The position numbers and the translations under genes were made by a program. The notes beneath the pieces were generated by a model. It made no database searches, was not told the origin of the DNA, and worked only from the letters and a program-made list of their open reading frames with translations. This document shows positions 11,601 to 23,600 of a DNA stretch of 64,000 nt, in pieces. Source of the DNA: Gavia stellata (taxonomy: Eukaryota; Chordata; Aves; Gaviiformes; Gaviidae). The stretch spans positions 80,262,135 to 80,326,134 of the forward strand of contig NC_082595.1 of the NCBI RefSeq assembly GCF_030936135.1. The letters run 5' to 3'. Position 1 is the first letter of the stretch. Each line of letters starts with the position of its first letter.

Positions 11601-14600
11601 GGTTTCCCTCGTTCGCCTTGTGGGCCTTTGTCCCCTGGAATACCTTGATCTCCCTGTGTAAAAAGTAGAAAGAAATCCATTGCACACAGTGGAACAAACT
11701 AGGAAAAGTCACCCACGAATGCTAAAGAGAAAATTCTTCCCTGTTCAGAAATAGATTTTATGAGTCACGCAGGTAAGCTGATTTTACAGGTTAACTCTTG
11801 TCTCTGAACACACAGCAAGTAACATTTTGTTTTCTTACACTTTTAATGTTGAAGTCAACAACAAAAAAATAGTTTGACTCTGTAACCCACTTTTCAAGGA
11901 CAGAACTTGGGTGCAGAAAGTTTATAGCCCTTATACAAGGATCTAGAAATGTCAAATACAGCACAAGTAGAATTTAGGTGCTAAAATTCCCCCAGACACA
12001 TGGCATCAGACTTTTTTCTGTAACTTTCCCTAGAAGCCTAATATTTTATTTCTGCATATACACAAAATTTCAGTTAATCAAGAAACAACAAATACAAAAC
12101 TCCATTTATAAGGAGTGAATTCTTTGCAAACAAAATAAATTAAAGGTCAATGTTCTGGCCAGCAAGAGCTTCCATCATGGCTGAGATAGCATTTAAATTT
12201 GTTTTATTTGTGAGGAATTAAATCTTTTAGGTGACTTACTGCATTAGCCATTAGTCCACTGAACTACAGCTGTGGAGCAGAGTGCCACAAGTCACAGGTT
12301 CAGATTGTTAATGAACAGCTGGCAGTTCTTAAGGGTCATGGACTGCCCTTGCTGCATCACCTAAGCTAATGTTAGGCTTCACCGTAAGCAGCAAACAGCA
12401 CCAAGAATTGACTACATCATTTCTAGATAAATCCAGAATCTACATTTATGAGGGGTGAATGAATGGAATTAATTGCATTCTTAATCTACAGCAAGCGCTG
12501 GTAAACTGTATTCAGATCTGAAACATCATTGACTGATAAAAGTGTAGTTATATTCTTAAGTCATATTTACATGACATGTAAAGATTGAAAAAGAAAGAAA
12601 TGAAGGTAAGGATGCAAGCAGAAGGTTGTATAACATTTTTATCACCTATCTGTCCTCCAATCTGTATGATTCCCAGTGAGTTAGAGCTTATTACTGACTA
12701 TAACTAAGCTTCACTACAAAGACCACTTGTGATGTTTTATTGCATTAACGGAAACCATAATGCATTCCCAATTGGGGTTTAAATTGTCCTCAGTAAGACT
12801 GCAGAGGCTCTGAACTCTGAAAGTCTACTACAAGAAAAAAACCACAGTGTCAAAATCTGAGGCCTCATCATCTCACACCTATAATTTTAACCTCTGTGGT
12901 GGGTTGACCTTGGCTGCCTGCCAGGTACCCACTCCACCTCCTCAACAACACAGGGGAGAAAATGAGATGAAAAGCTTGTGAGTCAAGATAAGGACAGGGA
13001 GGTCACTCACCAATTACCATCGGGGAAAACAGACTGAACTTGGGGAAGATTAATTATTGCGAATTAATAATAACAGAGCAGGATAGTGAGACCTTCCCCT
13101 CCACCCACCCCCTTTCCTCCCAAGCTCAACTTCACTCCTCAGTCCTCTATCTCCTCCCCAGGAGCAGTGCAGGGTGATGGGGAATGGGGGTTGCAGTCAG
13201 TCCTTAACACTTCGTCTCTGCTGCTCCTTCCTTATCACGCTCTCCTCCTGCTCCAGTGTGGGGTCATTCCCATGGGATTCACTCCTTCATGAACTGCTCC
13301 AGAGTGAGTCCTTTCCACGGGCTGCAGTTCTTCAGGAATGGACTGCTCCAGTGTGGGTCCCCCATGGGACACAGTTCCTGTCTGAAAACCTGCTCCTGTG
13401 TAGACTCATCTCCTCATGGGGTCACAGGTCCTGTCAGGAGCCTGCTCCAGTGTGGGCTCTCCATGGGCTGCAGCTTCCTTCAGGGCACATCCACCTGCTC
13501 CGGCGTGGGGTCCTCCACGGGCTGCAGGTGGATATCTGCTCCACCGTGGTCCTCCATGGGCTGCAGGGCACAGCCTGCCTCACCATGGTCTTCACCAGGG
13601 GCTGCAGGGGAATCTCTGCTCCGGCGCCTGGAGCACCTCCTCCCCCTCCTTCTTCACTGACCGTGGGGTCTGCAGAGCTGTTTCTCTCACATATTCTCAC
13701 TCCTCTCTCTCAGCTGTTGCACAGCATTTTTTACCCTTTCTATCACACGGGCAGTACCAACGTCACTCATGGGCTCAGCTTTGGCCAGCAGCAGGTCCGT
13801 CTTGGAGCCGGCTGGAATTGGCTCTGTCTGACATGGGGGCAGCTCCTGGTGTCTTCTCACAGAGGCCACCCCTGCAGCCCCCCTGTGACCAAAGCCTTGC
13901 CACGTAAACCCAATACAACCTGCGAAACTGCTAACATGATCACATGGTCAGGGAAGTCCATGTGACATGGAAACAATCTCGGTGTGATTACGTTTATCGT
14001 GTTTCTCTGAAATGACTTCTCTTGCCAACACTGCAGACGCCTGATGTCCAGTTTTAGTTTCTGGGCATTAATACTTTGGGCAAAACTCTAAATATGCAGC
14101 ATATGAATGATTTCCAACAAACACACAGCTAATTTAGCTATTCAGTAGAAAAAAGACAAGATACGATGTGATACCCAAAAGACACCTATAACCCTTGTCA
14201 AAGACTCTCGAATTTTCAACAGTTGATGGGAGCAGGAAAAGGAGCATATGTGCATTGGGGGAACTGGAAGAGTAATGTTTTGATGGAAGAGGCATACCTT
14301 TTCAGGCTTCTATAAATTTTAAGATTTATAGGAAAAAGTGTTCTGTCCTGCATACAGCTATTGTATGAGGACGCGTATTGCAACACGTTGAGAAATTCAG
14401 GGCAGAGGAAGGATTCTGACTGAGAAGCAGAACTTTTGTAGTCTGCAGGGAAGAGGCTCTTTCCTGGCCTTAAGAAAGTTTTTGCATCCAACTTCCATCT
14501 CCTACTTTGCTCATAGCAACCTGAAACATTATAAAATTGAAGAACAACTCCTGTTCTACCATGTGTTCTTGCAAAACTTGAAAGAGGTATAGCCATTAAT

Positions 14601-17600
14601 ACAATTTTTAGTTTAGTCACTTTTTTGGAGATTGAAGGGAGGCCACTGAACACACCATTTTGTCTGATAGTGCTTTCAAATGAGACCACACACACATGCA
14701 TGCACTCACATATATAAAAAAAGCTGTCTGAAGATTACTATACTTAGAAGAAGCCTTCATTAAAAACATATTTAAGGCATAGAAATACATATATAATATC
14801 TCAGGTTTATAAACCTACAGAGTAGGTACGGATAGCTATTCTACTAGAAATAAAGAAAAATACAGGTTTCTCTAAGACCATGGTGCTATGGCAGTGTGAA
14901 GCTGATCCTGGAATTGCTTTTCTTCTAAACAATTGCCATTTTACAGGCTGCCAATGTGTAGGAGGCAGATCAAATACTGCAGCCACTTTTCAAACAAGCA
15001 TTTTTTTAACTGCCTCCAGTGTTTTCTTTGTGTTTGGAAGAAGCTCCTGGTAAAAATTCATAAAACTAGGTTATATCTTCCTCCAGATTCCTCTTTAAAC
15101 TCTTCTTCATTATGATTTATACAAAAACCAGGGAAGGACATTTGCGTTTTGCGATCTCTGCCTACGGTGCTGATTTATTCAGTCCTCCTCCTTTCTAGTG
15201 TTCTCCCATCTCTTGCATTTAATCTTGTACTAAATTCTGTGCAGAAGGAGCTATTGTTTTGCCTGGGTTTCTATATGCTCTAGTCCAGCAGGCTCCTGGT
15301 CTGTGATCAAGGTATGCAGATAATAGCAATAAATGAGCCATCCACCAGTACTTTAATCTGTTGTTGAAATGTCTTGAAAGGCATATTTCTGATTGGTATA
15401 AACCACATGTTTTCAACTGGTTTGTCACTCAGTTTATAAAGTAGTAATAACAGCAGTGTTTAGTCACTCAAAGCATGTATAAGATTATTTCAGCCCAGGT
15501 GACTTCTTCCTTCTTAAAATGGATTCTACAAGGATATACTTCTATTAGACATGAAAACCTCAAGGGTTTTATTCTGTCCTTCCAATTTTGATGCTTCTCT
15601 TTTCTGTAATTGCAACAGCTGGTCTCAAACTGAAAGAGTATGCTGTACAGCAGTAATAATAATGGCTGCAAGAAAACCTTGACTTTGTGTTATTTTCTGT
15701 AATCATTACAATCTCTCTCACAGACGCAGGTCTGTAATACCTTATCCAGAGGGGGGGAAAAAAAAAAATCAACTCCAACTCCCCCACTGATCTCTTATCT
15801 GAGATGCAGACTTCTGCTGTGTATTTGGCTGTTATTTCTTAGGCAGATCTTTCCTTGCTTTCAACAAACCTTTTCTTTTCGTGCAGAATTGTAAGGAACA
15901 ACCGACAGCTTTCTTAAAACTGTATTCCGATACTGCACTGTGCATATTTATAACTTTCCTGTTATAAAAGGTTGTGAGAGATTTTGATTATCACCTGAGA
16001 CAAAAATACTTCTGGGAATTGATTTTTTAACATGTATCTATATATTTGTTTTATTTTTTTATATATGTGTGTGTGTGTATATATATATTTTTATTTATTT
16101 TACTCTGTACAGAGAGAGCTAGATCGTGACATGTTTGCCAGTGATCCCAGAAATGAGAGCAGATTCAGGCATCTGTGACCTCTCTGAGAGCAAGCATATA
16201 TCAATATTACATCTATAGCTACATGTACATGTGTATATGTATGTACTCTGTCACTGGTAAGACTGGAATAAATACACCCTCTTCTCTTACCCTGAAGCTT
16301 CCCAAGTTTTACTCTGATGAAGCAAGCTAAGGCTGTGTCTCTGTCTCTTGCAGACTTTTTCAACATCCTCCTCCCTGTCAGTATGTTTCAAGGTCATGCA
16401 CCTGCAGGTCCAGACTCCTCTTCTGGTTGTATGTGTACAGTACTATTTGCAGGGCATTCAGATAGGTTGACACTGACAAGGTCAAGGCTGAGCAGTGTAA
16501 TGCAGTACACAGGAGGTGGTACAATAAGATGGTTCTTACATTTTATTTGTGTCCTTAAAAGGAGAAATAGAACATTGCAAACTGTTCATTTTTGCAAGGG
16601 ACAATTATTGTAATAATGGTTAAAACCTCATGTCTCCTCAGTGTCATAAAGCAGCACCACCTTTTCCAGATTACACATGGAGGTGCTTTTCTGATTCATC
16701 AAATAAATATGGTATCAACTGGATTAGGACATCAGGGCTTTAGCAACATTCTAACAGGAGCAGAATATGCGCTAGGATTTTCTGTGCTTTAGCAAAATAA
16801 AGATCATCTCTCATGTCCCGTAATGATTCCTGTTCACTATGATCTTGTCACCACGGACAGAACGGTGTAAACATTTTGGGAAGCAGTAAAGTATTGCATT
16901 GGCATTCCTGCTGCCTAAGTGTAACAAGCTTGTTTTATATAAAACATGGTTTGTGATTGTGACATACGAAGATCCAAGGGATGACGATGGGGCAAGCTTT
17001 ACAGCTCTTGCAAAGTCTGACAGCATCACAAGAGGATTAGCTAGTTTCTAATTTTCAACCTATTGATCAATTTACACTGTCCAGGCCTACTGTGTTAGGA
17101 TGTCTATAAAATGTGTTTTTCCTCTAAATGCAGAAGACAGTTCAATTCTAATTCCTTAAAATGGTGTCTAGGACTAGACCTTTTAGTTGTCTAAGAGACT
17201 GCTTGAAGGTCACAGAGAATTAATTTCTTGGTTTTGCCTGTAAAATATGTGTTGATGAGGTGCTTTGTTCAGTAAAAAGAAAAAAGTTATTAAAACAAGG
17301 GACTTACACGTTCTCCTTTGGGTCCTCTGTCTCCTGGTCTCCCCACAGCACCCTGAAAAATTGTTTTTGAAAAGAGATAAACATATCACTTAAAGGCTTT
17401 TTTGTACATTCATCTGTTCGCAGAACTGAAAGTGACTGCTTAGGATTAATAGCTATGGTATTTGTGAAGAATAAAATACACTAGTATGCAAAAGCATGTT
17501 TTCCTACCGGAGGACCTGGCAATCCATCTTTTCCATTGATTCCCTATTTAAAAAAAAAAAAAAAATTAATAAATATGCATATGTATAGGAATTTAAAAAA

Positions 17601-20600
17601 TATACAGGTAAAGCTCAATGTTTAGCGCTGGTATCAGTACATACTCCGAAGCTGCAGAGGCAGCAGTTTGTGTGGTTATAATACAGAAATACTCACGAAT
17701 GGTCTTAAGATGTGAAATAACAGAACGCAGGGTGATACTGAACTACAAGAACATTAGATTTAAGCTGAGGGCAGCACAAAAAAAAATCTTTGGCATCAAG
17801 ATGTGCATCAACTTTAATGGGCACACAACTTTAAATGACAAGTTATATGGAAATTCTGCAAATGTGGAATATGGACCTGTAGATGCACTTCTCCAGTCCC
17901 AGCTAGTCATTATACAACCATAAAAGAGATTTCTCGTATTCTAGGTATTAGTCCTGATGCCCTATTACCCTTCTGCTGTTACAGACATTATGCCTTAATA
18001 GCAAGTGGCCAGATCCATTCTGTGGTCCTTACAACTTGTGGCACGGCACAGCTTCAGCCTCTGGGCTAAACATATTTCCTTCCTAAAAGAGGGGAGTCTC
18101 ATTCATACCACCTGTTGGAAACAGTCCCAGGCACACATAAATCCCCAAACTGAAATGTAGCATTATCTGAGAGTCCTAGTTGGCATGGGTCAAAATAATG
18201 TCAGAGAGTATGTTAACAATTGCACAATGCCAGATAATTGCAAGATAAATGCTCTGGCACTGTTTAATTTACTAGGATATACACGGATCTGCATATGCAG
18301 CAAACTCACTGCCATTTCAGTGAATCAGAAAGAAGGACTTGCATGAGCAAAGACATCAGGAATATTTCCTTGCCTCTCATACTGCACAATGGAGTTTTGC
18401 ACAGATTAGGCATCTTGGGCCAGTTTGCTGCTCAAGTTAGAGAAATTGTCTCTTCTTTCAAGACAGAAGTGTAATGTGGAGATGTGCTGACAAACTGAAA
18501 TGGTCTGCTTCTCATGCGTGTCCCCAAAACACCAAGCTTCGGGGAAGATAATGAGTTCTGTGCTATCCTAGCTGAACCACTTATAGAATATAAACTAGGT
18601 TGTTTTAAGCCAGCTCAGACAGTGCTGACTACAGTGCTGTCACACTTTTATTAAACAAAGAGGTCAGATTAGATGTATCCTAAGTGAACAGTAAATGTTT
18701 CAGCTGCAGTGTTGTATCACCTGTATACAGAAGAGTTATGAAGTTTACTCAGAGCACGTGCTTCTCTATCTAAACTGAAACTGAGAATGTATGGTGTCAC
18801 CCCATCCTTTATAGACTGTGTGGAGTGTCTGGGTTAATATTTGCCTTCTGAAAAAATACGAGAGGATCCTTTATGTCAACAGGATCCAAAGGACCCTCAT
18901 AAGACCTTTAAAGGCAACATCTTAGTAACATTAATTATTGAAACATCACAATACCAGGAATTCCTGACTGGACGGTTAATATTGAGCACTGTAGCTCTAA
19001 GTGTTCGTCAGATGTTACCTAGCCTAACACAAAGCAGGATGTAATCTCATTTCTTTTGTAATTTCTGGTAAACTAAGATGCATCCTTTTGTCATGAACAT
19101 ATATATTCAGTATAAAATTGCTTACTGGTTTTCCTTGTGGCCCTTCTGGCCCAGGGAAGCCTATATCTCCTATAGGTCCTCTTTCACCCTAAGAAAGAAG
19201 AAAACACACATATAAATCTGCATGTAAAATCTTGCATTCAGTGTTTGAAATATTTGTGTATTATCATAAGAGTCCAGAACTCAATTCTGTACTTACAGGT
19301 TCCCCTGGCATCCCTGGGGACCCGGGAGATCCCGGCTTTCCCTGCAAAAAGAGGGCATTACAAATTCAAATTACTAGGAAGCAAAACATAATTTCTCTTA
19401 GGTCAAAAACAAAAGAGGATATATATTTGAGTAAAATATTCATGTTAATGTTCATTAAATGCTTTAAGAGTAGAAAAAGAAATATTTAACAGATTTTTTT
19501 AATATTTGTGCCACATTAATCTGGCTCTTGTGTACAACATAACTCAATCACTTGGTCTTCTTCACCCTTTCTGAATACTGAGATAATATTTTAATGAAAT
19601 TTTCTTTTACACCATGATTTACCTCTCGAGAATTCACAGTCAGATCAAAGTTTATCACTGTATATGTGAAATTAAGATTTTTTTTTCCTTCTGGTATCTC
19701 CTAGTCCTGATTTTTTTTAAAGTGACTTTATTAATGACTTGACACCTTTTGCAAATTTTCTTCATGCTCTTTTTCAGTCACTTTTATTATCGTTTTATGT
19801 TCAGCCTGCCAGAATTCACAATCCTTTCTCATCTCATCATTTAGATGGTGATTTCAAATGTCTTTATTTTTTTAAATGATGCCTTGCTTTTAACAACCTA
19901 TCTGGTTCAGCCCCAGATAAGAATCTATTACTCTGAATCTACATTTCCCAGAAATATCCTTAGACCAGATCCTCAGCTGACTTGTACAAGTGAGAGATCC
20001 AACACATCAACGCCAATGACAAGTTCAGGAACAACAGGACTGAGGGTTCGTGCTGAAGAAATAGGCATTAGTGGCAATTCTTGCAGAATCTCAGTCCAAT
20101 TTTCCCTGATAATCCCATTCAGCAAAAGGCCAAAGCTAAAATGAGAGGTTTATATTCCCAAATGGGAAAAAGGGTCCACTATTCAATCTAGGGAATAATG
20201 CCAGGCAAGGAGGACAAATTCTCTTCCAGTAAGATATGTGGATATATTTCAAAAACTCTTCCTAGACTACTAAAAATATTGTCTCTCATGCATCTATTAA
20301 TTTTTTAATTAAAACTGCTTAGCCTAAAATGTTCAAGCAAATAATTTATTTCAGTGGATTTTATTCGAATTAAATGTAATCAACAGAATGCAACTCCATC
20401 AGTGATGAAGGGAACTCATTAAATATTTCATATCCAGCTAGAATAGAGAGCAACAAGAATAAGACTTGGAACATATCCAGTGGGAAATACACAGGGAATG
20501 AACAACTGTGATCATCCTAACCAGCTACCGCATTCTTGATTCACAATGTGAAATGTATTTCAAAGCAACAAACTTTGAAATTCTTACATGGGCTATAAAA

Positions 20601-23600
20601 CTCAGAGAAATACTTCTCTTTTCCCTTAAATGTGCAATGTTGCCTCATTTTAGGAGAACTTAACTAAATTAAGCTCTTTAAGCTGATGTTCTCTCTTGGA
20701 ACTCACAGTAGACTAAATAGACTAAATAGACACAATAGACTAAATCAGTGGCTAATGGAAATGGGAGTGCATAGATGTAAAGTTCTCTTTGTTTTACGAA
20801 ACACATATTTATAATTTAAAAACAGCTCCTGAATGGATTGGTAGCTGCACAAATTTAATAATAAATCTATTTGCATATAAATAACTCCATATTGCCTCCT
20901 GAAATATGGATAAACATTTTCATTAAACTGTGAATGCAATCTAAAGAGAAGTTGGCTTCATTTCCTTTAGGAACACAAATGAATAATTATAATTTCAATT
21001 TATCATTAGTTACATTTACTTTCACCTACAACAAAGTTTCTGGATGACTTTCAGAAACTTCTCTGAATGCCACATGTAAACAGCTGACAAAGCATTCCCC
21101 TAAAGCTAATGTTTGAGCGACTTGATATGCAGATCCTCGTGGACTGCAATAGGTAACGTTCATAATTCTTCTTTGTGATAGAAAGATGCTCAGACATTTG
21201 TGCATGTCCAGGAACACCGAAGATGTCTTTATCAATAGTAAACTGAGGCAATGAGAAGAATCTCTCATGCTTTTTTAACTAAGTATATGCAGCTTCAAAT
21301 TCCAGCTTTATCATGTATTCACACCATTCCCTCCTGTCATTTTAATAATAATATGAACCTCAGTGGTATTAAAACTCTCAGCTCTTTAGGAAAAACACAT
21401 CATTTTCAGACCTGCCTGTAAAGCATTAGCCAAGCGCTGGCGTTCCACAAACAGCGATTGAGATTACAGCTCAGCACCTTGCTTGACCTGTTTTTTCAGC
21501 TTCTAACAAACTGAGTTTTCTTTAGTGAATATACATACCGGTGTCCCTGCTGCTCCTGGCGTGCCAGCTGGTCCACGGTCACCCTGAAGAAAAGATAAAT
21601 CTATACTTAAATGGTAACAGTCAAAACAGAATTTTGTTTGTGGATTCCCATTAAAACCTGAGGAAGGATTATTCAGTGAACTGAAAATGAGGACAAGAGC
21701 CAGGCTCTGCTAAATACTAATATTTAGCTCTGCCACTGACTCATTTTACAGACTGGAGCAAGTAACTTAAATCTTCTGTTTACACTATCTTGTATAATGT
21801 AATAATTTCCATGCTATCCCTTATACTATGCTTGAGGCCTTCCTTGAAAAGGGATGGAAAGTCCCTGACTTATCTGTAGTTTTCCAAATAATTATCATTC
21901 GTGGTCATGACAATGACCAAAATTCACATAGGGTAATTCACTATCATATCAACATCCCCATATTTAAGACGTATCTTTGAAAGAAGTTTTCGCGTTCCTG
22001 CTACCCAGTCATCCATTTGCTGCAAGCCAGCATCCTCAATTTGCTTCTGCCCTGGTCCTTTCAAGGCAAAGTTTCTCCTTTTAGCATACAGCAACTTTAA
22101 TCTACGCTGTAAACTAAGACAATAGCTTTTGTGCTGGAGCTGATGAGTTGTGGGCACAAATTCATCCTTCTCTCTTGAGAGGACTGTAACCCAAAGCAGA
22201 CCTATGGAGCTCACCAGTGGTAAAACTACACAGCAAGATTTGCCCTAACCCACCGCTGACATGTATTGGTCTGTAACACTACACTCTGCTAGTGTAAAGT
22301 TGGTTAAAAATGTAAGAAAAAAATCAGGCTTCCTAGTTTCTATAATCATGTCAGAAAAGCCCTGGCACAGTTAAAGCCATACTAACAGAATATTTTTGTG
22401 AGATGAGTTTATGTTACCTGGAGCTCTTTTGCAAAAGCTCCGCAAACATAGCTACAGCCACGTTCTGTTGTGCAGAAGACCCCCAGGAGATGTTGGAATT
22501 TCTGGTTTCTGTTCTTATACCTAATGCTGATTTGCCTCATTCTCATAACTTTGTTCAGGTAGCGCAATGATAACACTGGTAATTAGAAACATTTAACTCC
22601 ATTACACAAGTGTAGACAGATGACAAGTTAAATGTCTGACCTTGTGTCTGGAGGCAGAAGCTTGCTTACAGACCACAGTTCAACCTCTCTTGCTCTGGAG
22701 GCTAAGAGAAGTCACTCAATGCAAGCTCACCCCTCAGTGAGGGAAACAACATGCACCTCAGGAACACCTGAGCACTGGGTATCTGTAGCAGGGCATATTG
22801 GCTGGAGCACTGCGCTCTGTCCCCGTGGTTATTCTGGACCCAGAACTTGTATCGTGGTGTTTTCCCTATACGCTGGCTATGACAGTGAAGCTAGAAATTC
22901 TAACGCTTCCCTTGCAACTTTTTTCTTTTAAGGGTTATTCTGGTCCTTTCAGGATTGTGATTTGTAGCATGGCTGCACAAACCACTGTGTCAGCACGGCT
23001 GAGGAAAGAGACATTTTAGCCTGGGGACACGAAGTTCTTAAGCCAGTTCATGAAATTACAGCCAACATTGTCTGTGGAAGACGGCATTCTGCTACACAGA
23101 TGTACCTAATAGCTCTAAATTCAAAACCAGCATGCGTTACAGTGTTGGGATTGGCAGACAGACTCTGGGATTCTGTTCATTTATTTGCACCAGAAACGTG
23201 GAATTTTGACCAAATTTAGTTAAGGAAAGGATATTTTTACTTTGGAAAAGGGCCAAACACTCACTTAGCTTGTTTAGATGATCTGCACCATTGCTTATTC
23301 CCTTTATTTAGTTCTTGTCCCCACTTTGTCTCCTCTAGACCTGTAATATCTCCCTGGTTTTGCTCATTTTGAATTCAGACTAGTCTTCAATTGCTTGTAA
23401 ATTGTAGTCATCCAGAGAAAGAATCATCTAATGTAATTTAAACATCTGGTATAGACACCTACCTTAGATCTTGTCACTCTCCACTCTCTGGACAAGTAGG
23501 AGTAATGCACAGTGATACTGGGAGAGAAACTTCATTTACATTGCTTTTTGATGAAAAATAAATTTCAGTAAACTATTTTTCTATGAAGTCATTGAATAAC

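Larger units (their letters stand above)
11654..17307 (-). other. COL19A1: COL19A1 intron (5.7 kb) with solo LTR
   Basis: Holds the possible tRNA-SINE relic (12.2 kb), the avian LTR (12.9-13.9 kb), a 161-codon minus-strand ORF (14216-14701) without recognisable domain, and the TA/TG microsatellite (16.06 kb). Confidence 0.8.

Noticed and set aside
11479..11712. 77-codon frame overlapping exon 30
   Set aside because: It is an out-of-frame shadow of the 57-residue Gly-X-Y exon.
13174..13965. 263-codon plus-strand ORF (and 163- and 134-codon frames) as genes
   Set aside because: They lie inside the GC-rich LTR, read its internal repeats in several frames at once and match no viral or cellular protein type.
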